Shown piece after piece: positions 8,311-18,182 of a DNA stretch of 64,000 bases (positions are counted from its first letter, which is position 1; each line of letters starts with the position of its first letter). This DNA is from Actinomycetota bacterium (lineage in GTDB: Bacteria > Actinomycetota > Actinomycetes > S36-B12), in the NCBI GenBank assembly GCA_016717115.1, contig JADKGE010000003.1:434001-498000 (forward strand), in the 5' to 3' direction. Both the position numbers and the translations under genes were made by a program. Under the pieces are notes generated by a model. The model ran no database searches and was not told where the DNA came from. It worked only from the letters and a program-made list of their open reading frames with translations.

Positions 8311-9405
8311 CTAACCGCCCATGAGCGGGCGCGAGTACGCATCGATGTCGAGCGCCTTCGTGCTCGCCCAGAGGGCGGATCCGGGCGCGACGTGCAGGTC
8401 GGCGGCGGCTGCCAGGGTGATCGCCACCGACAGGTCCGGAGGTCCCTCGACACGCACCATCATGCGATCGATTCGGGATTCGAGGTCGACGACCCGGACC
8501 GGCCACACGTTTCGCGGGCTTCCCTCCGGTCGGTCGACGTGCAAGGAGATCGCCTCAGGTCGCATCACCACCACGACGGGACCGAGGAGGGTTCGATCGA
8601 CAACGTGCACGCACGCGCCGTCGTCGGTGGTGACCAGTCCCTCCGAGGCCGTGCCGCGGAGCAGGTTCGCCCCCATCAGGGCGGCGACGTAGTCGGTCGC
8701 CGGCCGGGCGGCTACGCCGGCGGCGCTGCCCTGCTGGGTGACGCGTCCCTCCTCGAGGATGACGACCTCGTCGGCGAGGACGAGCGCGTCGAGGGGGTCG
8801 TGCGTGACGAGCAGGGTGGCTCCGGTGAAGTCCGCCAGGTACTCGCGCAGTTCGCGCCGCACCTCGATTCGCGTGCCGACGTCGAGGGCCGCGAGCGGCT
8901 CGTCGAGGAGGAGAGCATCGGGTTCCAACGCGAGAGCGCGGGCCATCGCGACGCGCTGGGCCTGGCCGCCGGAGAGCTCAGCGGGCCGACGCGCGGCGAG
9001 GTCGGCGATCCCCAGCCGGGAGAGCCACGCCTGCGCCGACCTCCGAGCGGTCGTCGCCCGGACACCGCGGCTGGTGAGTCCGAACGCGACGTTGTCTGCG
9101 ACCGACATGCTCGGGAACAGCAGGAAGTCCTGGAAGACGACGCCGATCCTTCGCCGCTCCGGGGGGACGAACACTGCCGCGGCCGCGTCGTCGACAAGCG
9201 CGCCGTTGACGATGATGCGCCCGGATCCGACGGGCTCCAGCCCGGCGAGGGTGTTCAGCAGCGTCGTCTTTCCGCTGCCGTTCGGCCCCAGGACCGCCGT
9301 GACGCGCCCTGGCGCGGCAACGATGTCGAGGTCGAGCACGAAGTCGCCGATGCGCGTGGTGATGCTGGCGTCGATTCCCATGCGCGCGCGCGCCGTTGCG
9401 GTCAT
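8311..9405 (-). CDS. modC: Molybdate ABC transporter ATP-binding protein
   Basis: 364 residues from ATG 9405 (MTATARARMGIDASITTRIG). Walker A GPNGSGKT, signature LSGGQAQRVAMARAL and Walker B LLLDEP are all present, followed by VTHDPLDAL. The C-terminal third has the substrate-sensing TOBE region expected in ModC. It powers molybdate import with ModA and ModB. The start overlaps the modB stop in an ATGA. Tungstate or sulfate could be alternative ligands, but the mop-like regulator at the head of the operon favours molybdate. Confidence 0.88.
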   Translation of the reverse strand: MTATARARMGIDASITTRIGDFVLDLDIVAAPGRVTAVLGPNGSGKTTLLNTLAGLEPVGSGRIIVNGALVDDAAAAVFVPPERRRIGVVFQDFLLFPSMSVADNVAFGLTSRGVRATTARRSAQAWLSRLGIADLAARRPAELSGGQAQRVAMARALALEPDALLLDEPLAALDVGTRIEVRRELREYLADFTGATLLVTHDPLDALVLADEVVILEEGRVTQQGSAAGVAARPATDYVAALMGANLLRGTASEGLVTTDDGACVHVVDRTLLGPVVVVMRPEAISLHVDRPEGSPRNVWPVRVVDLESRIDRMMVRVEGPPDLSVAITLAAAADLHVAPGSALWASTKALDIDAYSRPLMGG

Positions 9406-10226
9406 CGCAGCAGACCTCGAACGAACTGCCCGCGGGCCGCCACGAGCACGACCACGGACACCGCGAGCAGCACGACGCTCAGCGCGATCGCCTGCGCGCG
9501 GTCGACGTCGAGTGCGGCATAGACCGCGAGAGGGAGGGTCTGGGTGACGCCGGGAAAACTGCCGGCGAAGGTGAGCGTGGCACCGAACTCGCCGAGGGCA
9601 CGCGCCCAGCACAGCACGGTGCCGGCGACGAGAGAGGGGGCGATCATCGGCATCGTGACGCGCCGGAACGTCGTCCACCTGCCCGCGCCGAGGGTGGCGG
9701 CTGCCTGCTCGTAGCGGCGATCCGTCGACCGTAGGGCGCCCTCGACGGTGATGACGAAGAAGGGCATCGCGACGAAGGCCTCGGCCATGACCACGGCCGC
9801 CGTCGTGAAGGGCAGTTGCACGCCGAGCAGGTCGTACAGGAACTGGCCCACGAGACCGCGTCGACCGAAGGCGAGCAGCAGCGCGACGCCGCCGACGACG
9901 GGGGGCAGCACGAGGGGGAGGGTCACGAGGGCGCGGACCCACGCGCCGTTGAAGAGGTGGTGATGGGCCATCAGCCAGGCGAGGGGCAGCCCTAGGGCGA
10001 CGGCGACCGCAGTGGCAAGCAGCGACGTCGCGAGCGAGAGTCGCAGCGCCTCGAGGGAGGCGGGTGCGCTGAGCAGCGTCCACATCCGGCCCCAGGGCGC
10101 CTGGCCGAGGAGGCCAGCCACGGGGAGGGCCAGGAACACGACCGCGAGGCTGCCCGGGACGAGGACGTACCAGGGCAGCGCCCGCGCCCGCCCGCGGCGC
10201 CCGTGAGACGTGGTCGTGGTCGTCAT
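9402..10226 (-). CDS. modB: Molybdate ABC transporter permease
   Basis: 274 residues from ATG 10226 (MTTTTTSHGRRGRARALPWYV). There are about six membrane helices. The cytoplasmic coupling loop (RSTDRRYEQAAATLGAGRWTTFRRV, then RALGEFGATLTFAG) carries the EAA motif typical of ModB/CysT-type permeases. Coupled by ATGA to both modA upstream and modC downstream. A longer open frame to the right is antisense-style noise over modA. Confidence 0.9.
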   Translation of the reverse strand: MTTTTTSHGRRGRARALPWYVLVPGSLAVVFLALPVAGLLGQAPWGRMWTLLSAPASLEALRLSLATSLLATAVAVALGLPLAWLMAHHHLFNGAWVRALVTLPLVLPPVVGGVALLLAFGRRGLVGQFLYDLLGVQLPFTTAAVVMAEAFVAMPFFVITVEGALRSTDRRYEQAAATLGAGRWTTFRRVTMPMIAPSLVAGTVLCWARALGEFGATLTFAGSFPGVTQTLPLAVYAALDVDRAQAIALSVVLLAVSVVVLVAARGQFVRGLLR

Positions 10227-10996
10227 GGCGACTCGAACCCGGCGGTCGTCAGTGTGGCCCGAGCGCCCGGCCCCGTGACGAAGTCGACGAAGGACCTCGC
10301 CCAGTCGACCTGGTCGGAACCCTCGACGACGGCGATGAGGTAGTCGGTGCTGACGTTCTCCGACGTTGGGATCTCGACGGTATGCGCTTCGGCGCCCGCG
10401 GCCCGTGCGTCGGTGACATAGACGATGCCCGCATCTACCTCGTCGGATGTCACTCGGCTGAGCACCGCCTTCACGTCCGGATCGAGGGTCGCCGGGGTCA
10501 CCCGGATGCCCGCGCGGTCGAGCAGCGACGCGGCCGCGGACCCGCACGGCACCTGCGGTGCGCACACCGCGACCGTGACACCAGGTCGGGCGAGGTCGGA
10601 CAGCGATGTGATGCCCGCAGGATTGGCGGGTGGAGTGACGACGGCCAGGGAGTTGCGGGCGAAGGTCGTGGGGTTCACGGCGTTCCCGGCGGCGACGACA
10701 GTGGCCATCGTGGAGGCCGACGCCGAAGCGAAGACGTCCACTGGCGCGCCCGCGTTGATCTGCTCGGCGAGCGCGCTGCTGCCGCCGAGATTGACCCTCA
10801 CCGCCACGCCCGGGTTCTGGCGCTCGAAGGCCGTGGCGATCTCGGTGAACGCACCCGTGAGCGATGACGCGGCCGACACCGTCACCGTGACGCGCGTGGC
10901 GCCGTCCTCCGACCCGGCGCCGAGGCCGCCGCCGCACGAGGATGCGAGGAGCGCGACGGCGAGAATGCCTCCCGGGAGCGCGGCGCGGCGCGTCAT
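10223..10996 (-). CDS. modA: Molybdate ABC transporter substrate-binding lipoprotein
   Basis: 257 residues from ATG 10996. The signal sequence ends in a lipobox-like LLASSCGGG, so it is probably a lipoprotein on the outer face of the membrane. The mature part shows SAASSLTGAFTEIATAFE and NLGGSSALAEQINAGAPVDVFASAS, the classic ModA oxyanion-binding segments. It captures molybdate for ModBC. Its start overlaps the regulator stop (ATGA) and its stop overlaps modB, so the whole set is one translationally coupled operon. Confidence 0.92.
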   Translation of the reverse strand: MTRRAALPGGILAVALLASSCGGGLGAGSEDGATRVTVTVSAASSLTGAFTEIATAFERQNPGVAVRVNLGGSSALAEQINAGAPVDVFASASASTMATVVAAGNAVNPTTFARNSLAVVTPPANPAGITSLSDLARPGVTVAVCAPQVPCGSAAASLLDRAGIRVTPATLDPDVKAVLSRVTSDEVDAGIVYVTDARAAGAEAHTVEIPTSENVSTDYLIAVVEGSDQVDWARSFVDFVTGPGARATLTTAGFESP

Positions 10997-11382
10997 CTCT
11001 CGATGTCGACGATCACGTTCGTCGCCTTGACGCTGGCGGCCGCGAGGACTCCGGGTTCGAGGCCCAGCTCGTCCGCGGCCTCGCGGCTCATCAGGGACAC
11101 GACGCGATGCGGCCCGGCCTGGATCTCCACGAGGGCCATGACCCCGTCGCGCTCCACGCGGGTCACGATCCCCGGGAAGCGGTTCCTCGCCGACTGGTGG
11201 ATCACGCTGCTGGGGGCGGGGCTCTGCTCCACCATCAGGGCGGCAACGCTTCGTGAGTCCACGGTGCGGGGTCCGTGCCTGTCCTCGCCGGCGACCAGCC
11301 GACCGGACTCGAGCCACCGGCGCACGGTGTCGTCGCTGACATTGAGGAGCGAGGCGGCTTCAGAGATGCGTAGATGCGACAC
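10993..11382 (-). CDS. Helix-turn-helix plus TOBE (Mop-type) molybdate-responsive regulator
   Basis: 129 residues from GTG 11382; a TTG at 11394 is an alternative start. The N-terminal half (LRISEAASLLNVSDDTVRRWLESGRL) is an excisionase/MerR-like helix-turn-helix. The C-terminal half (about residues 60-129, ending SVKATNVIVDIER) is a TOBE/Mop molybdate-binding domain. Heading the modABC operon with an ATGA into modA, it probably senses molybdate and controls the operon, which is inference. It is much shorter than E. coli ModE and has one TOBE copy. Confidence 0.8.
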   Translation of the reverse strand: MSHLRISEAASLLNVSDDTVRRWLESGRLVAGEDRHGPRTVDSRSVAALMVEQSPAPSSVIHQSARNRFPGIVTRVERDGVMALVEIQAGPHRVVSLMSREAADELGLEPGVLAAASVKATNVIVDIER

Positions 11383-11430
11383 GAGAGGAGACAATACTCC
11401 GCTTCTGCGGGTACGACCATCCTCCCGGCG

Positions 11431-11769
11431 TCACGGCCCGACCCGTCGCTCACGCATCGCGAGGAACAACGGGAAGGTGAATCCGACGGCCGTGACGAAG
11501 GCGCCGATCACGTACAACCAGTACCAGCGCATGCCGAGCCGACGTCCCTCGAGCACCATGAAGATCGACGCCGCGCTGGCCGTGGCCAGCAGGTCGACCG
11601 ACAGCGAGCTCGTCGCGGGATTGGCGAACCACGCACTGAAGACGTTGCCCTGCGAATCGAGCACTCCTCGCACGTTGAAGTAGGCCGTGCCCAGCAGGCC
11701 GATCACCGCTACGGACAGGTAGACCCACATCGTGTTGCGCTGGCGCGTGGTCATGGGGACGGTGCTCAT
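11431..11769 (-). CDS. DUF2834 small membrane protein
   Basis: 112 residues from ATG 11769. Four short hydrophobic segments (MWVYLSVAVIGLLGTAYF, SLSVDLLATASAASIFMVLEG, WYWLYVIGAFVTAVGFTFPLFL) and a C-terminal LAMRERR tail match DUF2834. Function is unknown. It lies 48 bases upstream of the molybdate regulator on the same strand and may be co-transcribed with it; no functional link is evident. It diverges from the NfeD gene. Confidence 0.72.
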   Translation of the reverse strand: MSTVPMTTRQRNTMWVYLSVAVIGLLGTAYFNVRGVLDSQGNVFSAWFANPATSSLSVDLLATASAASIFMVLEGRRLGMRWYWLYVIGAFVTAVGFTFPLFLAMRERRVGP

Positions 11770-11830
11770 CGAGACACAGTGGCAGGTGGCGGCGACGATT
11801 GTCGGGTTACAGTGACGGAAGGAGGTGGCC

Positions 11831-12283
11831 ATGACACCCGCACTGCTGTGGATGGTCGTCGCCCTCGTGGCCGTCGGCGTCGAGGTGTTCACCGTCGACT
11901 TGACGTTCGGACTGATCGCCGTGGGAGCGGGCACCGCTGCCGTCGCAGCCGCCGTCGGCGCCCCCCTGTGGCTGCAGGGGATCATCGGGGTGGGCGTGGC
12001 CCTGGCCGGTATCGCGTTTGTGCGGCCCGTGGCGCTTCGGCACCTTCGTCGTTCGACTCCGCAGACCCGCACGGGCGTCGACCTGCTGCCGGGGTCGACC
12101 GGCCGAGCGCTCAGTGCGCTCACCGTCGACGACGGCCGCATCACCCTTCGCGGCGAGATCTGGTCGGCGCGCCTTGATCCTGATGTCACCACGGTCCCGG
12201 TGCCGATCGGCACGAACGTCGTCGTCACGAGGATCGACGGCGCCACCGCCCTCGTCCACCCGATCGACCCGCCCACCAACTAG
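11831..12283 (+). CDS. NfeD-like membrane protein
   Basis: 150 residues from ATG 11831, set by a strong GGAAGGAGG ribosome-binding site ending six bases upstream; the in-frame GTG at 11825 lies inside that site. Two or three membrane helices fill the first half and a C-terminal OB-fold domain (GSTGRALSALTVDDGRITLRG) is typical of short NfeD proteins. NfeD and SPFH proteins usually sit side by side, as here with nine bases between them, and are thought to act together in membrane microdomain organisation or quality control. Confidence 0.88.
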   Translation: MTPALLWMVVALVAVGVEVFTVDLTFGLIAVGAGTAAVAAAVGAPLWLQGIIGVGVALAGIAFVRPVALRHLRRSTPQTRTGVDLLPGSTGRALSALTVDDGRITLRGEIWSARLDPDVTTVPVPIGTNVVVTRIDGATALVHPIDPPTN

Positions 12284-12292
12284 GGAGTTCGC

Positions 12293-13207
12293 ATGGACCT
12301 GCTTCTGCCCGCCGGCGTCATCTTCGTCGCCGTCCTGTTCGCGTTGCTTCTCCTCACGCGCACGGTCGTCATCGTCAAGCAGGCCAGTACCGCGATCGTG
12401 GAGCGGCTCGGTCGGTACCAGCGGACCCTGACGCCCGGGCTGAGCATCCTCGTACCCGTGATCGATCGAGTCCGCACGCGAGTCGACATGCGCGAGCAGG
12501 TCGCGTCGTTCCCGCCGCAACCCGTCATCACCGAGGACAACCTCGTCGTGTCGATCGACACGGTCATCTACTTCCAGGTCACCGAGCCGAAGGCCGCCAT
12601 CTACGAGATCAACAGCTTCCTCCTCGGCATCGAGCAGCTCACCGTCACGACGCTGCGCAACGTCATCGGATCGATGGACCTCGAGGAGGCGTTGACCTCG
12701 AGGGATGACATCAACGGGCAGTTGCGAGGGGTCCTCGACGAGGCCACCGGCAAGTGGGGCATCCGAGTGAACCGGGTCGAGCTCAAGGCCATCGACCCGC
12801 CCAAGACCGTGCAGGAGGCGATGGAGAAGCAGCTCAAGGCTGAGCGCGAGCGCCGGGCGGCGATCCTGACGGCGGAAGGCCAGAAGCAGGCGGCCATCCT
12901 CACGGCCGAGGGTGCGAAGCAGTCCGTCGTCCTCGCCGCGGAGGGCGAGGCTCAGGCGGCTGTCCTGCGAGCCGATGGAGCGGCCAAGGCGCGGATCATC
13001 AACGCCGAGGCGGAGGCCATCGCCATCACCAAGATCTACGAGGGCCTGCGCACGGCCGACCCGCAGCCGAACGAGCTGGCGCACCGCTACCTGCAGGCGC
13101 TACCTGAAGTCGCGAAGGGTGACGCCAACAAGGTGTGGATCATCCCGGCCGAGCTGACGGGCGCGCTCGAGCGTCTCAAGGACGGCTTGACCGGGCCAAC
13201 CCCCTGA
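12293..13207 (+). CDS. SPFH/Band 7 (stomatin/QmcA-like) protein
   Basis: 304 residues. An N-terminal membrane helix (LLLPAGVIFVAVLFALLLLTR) is followed by the SPFH domain (VVIVKQASTAIVERLGRYQRTLTPGLSILVP) and a long Ala/Glu-rich helix with repeated AAILTAEG units (about residues 195-245), expected to form coiled-coil oligomers. The protein probably organises membrane microdomains or regulates a membrane protease; partner is the adjacent NfeD. Its 3' end overlaps the convergent AlkD-like gene by 32 bases. Confidence 0.9.
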   Translation: MDLLLPAGVIFVAVLFALLLLTRTVVIVKQASTAIVERLGRYQRTLTPGLSILVPVIDRVRTRVDMREQVASFPPQPVITEDNLVVSIDTVIYFQVTEPKAAIYEINSFLLGIEQLTVTTLRNVIGSMDLEEALTSRDDINGQLRGVLDEATGKWGIRVNRVELKAIDPPKTVQEAMEKQLKAERERRAAILTAEGQKQAAILTAEGAKQSVVLAAEGEAQAAVLRADGAAKARIINAEAEAIAITKIYEGLRTADPQPNELAHRYLQALPEVAKGDANKVWIIPAELTGALERLKDGLTGPTP

Positions 13208-13868
13208 CCGCCTCGCGGCGCGCCACGGTGCTGAGTGCCGGATGCGCGTCGACGAAGGCCTGCACCCCGCGCGGATCCCACCGGGTCGCGTCGCGCAGCG
13301 CCCACCCGATCGCCTTCGCGATGAAGAACTCGCGATCCGCGGCGAACCGGTCGCACATGGCGTAGAGCAGGGCGAAGTCCGTGTCCGCCTTGCGCCCACG
13401 TTGGTGCTGGAGCGCTGCGCGGATGAGCCATCGGTCTCCGGTGTCGAGCCACGTCCACATCAGCGCGACCAGTTCGGGGTGCCGTGCGGTCACAGGTGAC
13501 ACGGCGGCGTTGCCGAGCGAGTCGACGGTGTCCCACCAGGGCTTGGCGGTCAGCAGGGACTCGACCGGATCGGCGAGGAACCCCGCCGACAGGTGACGCC
13601 CGCTTCGGTCGATCAGGTCGCACGCGCCGTACTGGTACTCCCGTTCCGGCAGCGCCCACAGCCGTGCGGTCGCCGCGGTGAGCGTCGGCTCGTCGATAGC
13701 GCCGAGATCCCTCCAGGCGGCCTTCTGGGCGGCCCGCCGCCCCGGGGTCGTCACGCCGAGGAACGGGGCGACGTCCTTCATGTAGGCGCGCATGGCAGCC
13801 GCATTCGGACGGCAGGCGAGCGGTTCGAGTGCCTGGACCGTCGCGTCGACCCAGGACTCGGCGGTCAT
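13176..13868 (-). CDS. DNA alkylation repair protein (AlkD-like HEAT-repeat glycosylase)
   Basis: 230 residues from ATG 13868. An all-helical protein with WWDTVDSLGNAAV and FIAKAIGWALRDATRWDPRGVQAFV, the conserved segments of the AlkC/AlkD family that excises N3- and N7-alkyl purines. The catalytic Asp of AlkD fits the WALRDATR segment. Coupled by ATGA to the YdeI-like gene upstream; both follow the TetR gene, so the three form an operon. The 3' end overlaps the convergent SPFH gene. Confidence 0.85.
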   Translation of the reverse strand: MTAESWVDATVQALEPLACRPNAAAMRAYMKDVAPFLGVTTPGRRAAQKAAWRDLGAIDEPTLTAATARLWALPEREYQYGACDLIDRSGRHLSAGFLADPVESLLTAKPWWDTVDSLGNAAVSPVTARHPELVALMWTWLDTGDRWLIRAALQHQRGRKADTDFALLYAMCDRFAADREFFIAKAIGWALRDATRWDPRGVQAFVDAHPALSTVARREAVRGLARSSRP

Positions 13869-14464
13869 GGTGCCTCCGGCGCCGACTGCTGGTCGGCGCG
13901 CAACCCCTGCTGCGCGAGCCGGGCGATCTGCTCGGCACGTCGACGCCGTGTCTCGGGTCGCTTGGCGGAGTCGACGCGGTAGATGAGCTGCTTCCGAGCG
14001 CTGGCGGGGAACGAGGCGAACGTCGTGGCGCTGCCGGGGTAGTCCTCGAACGCCAGCGCGAGCTCGTCGGGGACCGTGAGTGACTCGCTGCGGTCCAAGG
14101 TCGTCCAGGAGCCGTCGGCCTTCGCCCGCTCGACGACCGCCAGGCCCGCAGCGTGCATGTGTCCAGCGGCCTGGAGCGCTTCCAGCCGGGCCTTGTTGGT
14201 GGCTGCCCACACGCTGCCCCTGCGTCGTGGGCTGAAGTACAGGCTGGTGCATTCGTCGTCGACCGACCGTGCCGTACCGTCGATCCAGCCGAAGCAGAGC
14301 GCCTCCTGGATCAGGTCCTCGTAGCCGGGACCCGGCCGGCGAGCGGACTTCTTGAAGAAGACCACCCATGCGCCGGACGAGGTCTCGTGGTTCTCGGCCA
14401 GCCACAGTCGCCATGCAGCCCGGTCGACCGGCCGGATCCTGGGCGCGTCGTCCAGCGCACTCAT
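13865..14464 (-). CDS. YdeI/OmpD-associated family protein
   Basis: 199 residues. WLAENHETSSGAWVVFFKK, YEDLIQEALCFGWIDG and YFSPRRRGSVWAATNKARLEAL are the conserved blocks of the YdeI (bacteriocin-protection, OmpD-associated) family. The C-terminal domain (FEDYPGSATTFASFPASARKQLIYRV) matches its usual tail. The molecular function is not established. It is coupled by overlapping codons to TetR upstream and the AlkD-like gene downstream. Confidence 0.85.
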   Translation of the reverse strand: MSALDDAPRIRPVDRAAWRLWLAENHETSSGAWVVFFKKSARRPGPGYEDLIQEALCFGWIDGTARSVDDECTSLYFSPRRRGSVWAATNKARLEALQAAGHMHAAGLAVVERAKADGSWTTLDRSESLTVPDELALAFEDYPGSATTFASFPASARKQLIYRVDSAKRPETRRRRAEQIARLAQQGLRADQQSAPEAP

Positions 14465-15186
14465 CGCGCCACGGTCCCTGACCCCAACCCCAGCCCTTCG
14501 GCGACCCGGCGCATCTGGTGGTCGAAGTAGGCGGTGCGGGCCGCGGTGCCTTCGGCGACGACGTTGTGCAGATGGCCGTACAGCTCGAACGAGACGGCGC
14601 CGAACAGGCCGCTCCAGGAGGCCATGCCGCGCAGCAGCAGGTCAGGGGGAACCTGGCCGCCGGCGAAGTCGGAGATGGGCGCGATGCTCGCGGCCACGCC
14701 GGCGTCGACGGGAGCGGGCCTCGGTGCTCGTCCGCTCGACTGGAGATCGACGATGATCGTGATGAGCACCACCGGCACGCGGCTGGCCGGGCCGATCGTG
14801 TCCTCGGGTGCGGCATAGCCGGGCACCGGCGATCCGTAGATGAGCGCGTACTCCTGCGGGTGGGCGATCGCCCAGGTGCGGACGGCGTGGCACGTGGCCA
14901 GGAACCGGTCCAAGTAGTCGGTGCGCGCAACAGCGCCCTCGGACGTCTCGACCGCACCGCCGAGTCCGTCATAGGCGTCGATGATGAGCATCGTGAGCAG
15001 GGCGTCGCGGTTGGGCACGTAGCGGTAGACCGCGGACGAGACCATGCCGAGATCCCTCGCGACCGCGCGCAAGGAGAGTGCGGCGGCCCCGTCGCGGGCG
15101 AGGTGGATGCGAGCCGTGTCGAGGATCTCGGCGGTGATCTCGGCTCGCGCGCGCTCACGGGCTGTGCGGGGCGCGTCGATGGGCAT
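14461..15186 (-). CDS. TetR family transcriptional regulator
   Basis: 241 residues from ATG 15186; an ATG at 15204 would add six residues. The N-terminal helix-turn-helix (EILDTARIHLARDGAAALSLRAVARDLGMVSSAVYRYVPNR) is standard TetR, followed by a WHG-type C-terminal domain (ATCHAVRTWAIAHPQEYALIYGSP). It faces the epimerase gene across a 149-base region with two palindromes, one on the epimerase promoter, so it probably represses that gene and itself. The ligand is unknown. Confidence 0.9.
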   Translation of the reverse strand: MPIDAPRTARERARAEITAEILDTARIHLARDGAAALSLRAVARDLGMVSSAVYRYVPNRDALLTMLIIDAYDGLGGAVETSEGAVARTDYLDRFLATCHAVRTWAIAHPQEYALIYGSPVPGYAAPEDTIGPASRVPVVLITIIVDLQSSGRAPRPAPVDAGVAASIAPISDFAGGQVPPDLLLRGMASWSGLFGAVSFELYGHLHNVVAEGTAARTAYFDHQMRRVAEGLGLGSGTVAR

Positions 15187-15227
15187 CCCCGCAGTCTGCC
15201 GCATGGCGAGAGCAGTGGCAACAGATC

Positions 15228-15281
15228 AGAGCGGTGCTCTTGACGGGAGCGCGCCGGGGGTCTAATGTGAGCACTGCTCAC
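15228..15281. promoter_or_regulatory. Divergent TetR/epimerase control region with promoter and two palindromes
   Basis: Two inverted repeats lie between the TetR and epimerase genes. GTGAGCACTGCTCAC at 15267-15281 has perfect 7-base arms around one base, and AGAGCGGTGCTCT at 15228-15240 has perfect 5-base arms. A plus-strand promoter fits between them: TTGACG at 15240-15245, 17 bases, then TAATGT at 15263-15268, so the larger palindrome overlaps the -10 box. This is the classical layout for TetR repression; that the neighbouring TetR binds it is inference. Confidence 0.7.
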
Positions 15282-15335
15282 GAAACAGAGCACCAATCTT
15301 CACCGGTCCCAGCACCATCATCCGAAGGAGTCTCC

Positions 15336-16292
15336 ATGTCGAACCTGCCCATCGCCCCCGCCGAGGGAACCCATCTCGTCGTCGGTGCCGGCGAGGTCGG
15401 CTCGGCCGTCGCCCTGCTCCTCGCGCAGGCGGGTCGCCCCGTCGTCATCGTCACGCGCAGCGGCAGCGGCCCCAGCCATCCGCTCGTCACGAAGGTCGCA
15501 GCCGACGCGTCGAGCGTGGACGCACTCCTGGCGGCCTGCCCCGACGCCGTGGTGATCTACAACTGCGTGAACCCGCCCTACAACAAGTGGCCGGAGCTGT
15601 GGCCCCCGATGGCGCAGGCGTTCCTCGCCTACGCCGAACGCACGGGCGCCGTGCTGGCCACGGTCTCGAACCTCTACGGCATCGGTCCCGTCGACGTGCC
15701 CATGACCGAGGACCTGCCGCTGTCCGCGGAGGGCACGAAGGCCAAGGTGCGGGTTCGGATGTGGGAGAACGCCAAGGCGGCGAACGACGCCGGGCGCGTC
15801 CGTGCGACAGAGGTGCGGGGCTCGGACTACCTGTGCCCGGGCCAGCAGAGCCAGCTCGGCGACCGGGTCGTGCCGAGGGTGCTGGCCGGCAAGTCGGTGC
15901 AGTTGCTGGGCGACATCGACCAACCGCACACGTGGACCGCGCCGATCGACGTGGCGCGCACCCTGATCACGGCGGCAGCCGACCCGCGCGGGTGGGGCCG
16001 AGCGTGGCACGTGCCGAGCAACCCGCCGCGCTCGCAGCGCGAGGCGGTCGCCGACATCGCCGCGGCGGCAGGGGTGCCGGCCGTCAAGGCGGCTCCGGTG
16101 CCGGGAGTCCTGGTCTGGGGCCTGGGGCTGGTCAACCCGCTCATGCGCGAGCTCAAGGAGACCCACTACCAGCGCGAGCGCCCCTACGTCCTCGACGACA
16201 CTGCGGCTCGGGAGACCTTCGGCATCGAGCCCACGCCCTGGCCGGAGCTCCTCGGGGCCCAGGTGGCGCACTACCGGTCCGCTGTGGGCTGA
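15336..16292 (+). CDS. NAD(P)-dependent epimerase/dehydratase-like SDR
   Basis: 318 residues from ATG 15336, preceded by GAAGGAG. The nucleotide-binding motif is HLVVGAGEVGSAVALLLAQAG. The protein is an atypical extended SDR: the usual YxxxK is not obvious, but VSNLYGIGPVDVPMTED and RATEVRGSDYLCPGQQSQLGDRV match NAD-dependent epimerase/dehydratase-like proteins often paired with TetR genes. The reaction is unknown. Expression is probably controlled by the divergent TetR through the palindrome upstream. Confidence 0.75.
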   Translation: MSNLPIAPAEGTHLVVGAGEVGSAVALLLAQAGRPVVIVTRSGSGPSHPLVTKVAADASSVDALLAACPDAVVIYNCVNPPYNKWPELWPPMAQAFLAYAERTGAVLATVSNLYGIGPVDVPMTEDLPLSAEGTKAKVRVRMWENAKAANDAGRVRATEVRGSDYLCPGQQSQLGDRVVPRVLAGKSVQLLGDIDQPHTWTAPIDVARTLITAAADPRGWGRAWHVPSNPPRSQREAVADIAAAAGVPAVKAAPVPGVLVWGLGLVNPLMRELKETHYQRERPYVLDDTAARETFGIEPTPWPELLGAQVAHYRSAVG

Positions 16293-16338
16293 GCCGACAT
16301 CGTTCCCCAAAGCGACATTCGTTGCATAGGGTGCGGGC

Positions 16339-17333
<995 letters not shown>

Positions 17334-17337
<4 letters not shown>

Positions 17338-18182
17338 GCACCCTCACCGTCAGCCACCCGCAGGCGCGACGCCGCCCGATCTACGGCTGGACCCTTCACG
17401 ACGGCTTCGTCATCACACGACGCAACCTCATCCAGACCGTGCGGGTGCCGGAGCTGCTGTTCTTCTCGCTGGTGCAGCCGGTGATCTTCGTCCTCCTGTT
17501 CGCCTACGTCTTCGGCGGCGCCATCCCGATCCCCGGTGACGCCGCGGAGAACGCCTACCGGCAGTACCTGATGCCCGGCATCTTCGGCCAGACGGTGGCG
17601 TTCGCGGCCGCATCGAGCACGGTGGGCCTCGCCGAGGACATGCACAAGGGCCTCATCGACAGGTTCCGCGCGCTGCCGATGTCACCGCCCGCCGTCCTGC
17701 TCGGTCGCACGTTCGCCGACGCCACACGGCAGATCCTCGTGCTCTTCGTGCTGAGCATCACCGGCTACCTCGTCGGGTGGCGCATCAACAACGGTGTGCT
17801 GAACGCCGTCTGGGCCTACGCGCTGCTGCTCCTCTTCGCCTACACGGTGGCGTGGATCGGATCGTGGATCGGGCTCTACATGCCCAACCCGGAGACCGCG
17901 AACACCGCCGGTCTTGTGTGGCTGTTCCCGCTGACGTTCCTGTCGAACGCCTTCGTCCCCATCTCGTCGATGCCGGGGTGGCTGCAGACGTTCGCTGCCT
18001 GGAATCCCATCTCCGCCGTGGTGCTCTCGGCGCGTGAGCTGTTCGGCAACCCGACGGGCATCCAACCCGACTACTGGCCGCTGCAGCACGCCGAGCTGTA
18101 CACCCTGCTGTCGTGCACCGTGCTCATCGCGATCTTCGCGCCGCTGGCGGTGCGGCGATACCGCCACTCCACGAGCCGCTAG
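17334..18182 (+). CDS. DrrB-type ABC exporter permease
   Basis: 282 residues from ATG 17334. It has six predicted membrane helices of the ABC-2 type, with LIDRFRALPMSPPAVLLGRTFAD as the coupling segment and LSNAFVPISSMPGWLQTFAAWNP near the C-terminus, both hallmarks of DrrB-like permeases. It forms an exporter with the ATPase upstream. The last four bases overlap the convergent GNAT gene. Confidence 0.9.

Noticed and set aside
13176..15296. A 706-codon minus-strand open frame spanning the AlkD-like, YdeI-like and TetR genes
   Set aside because: Only its last 230 codons are a real gene; the rest overlaps two well-supported genes in other frames.
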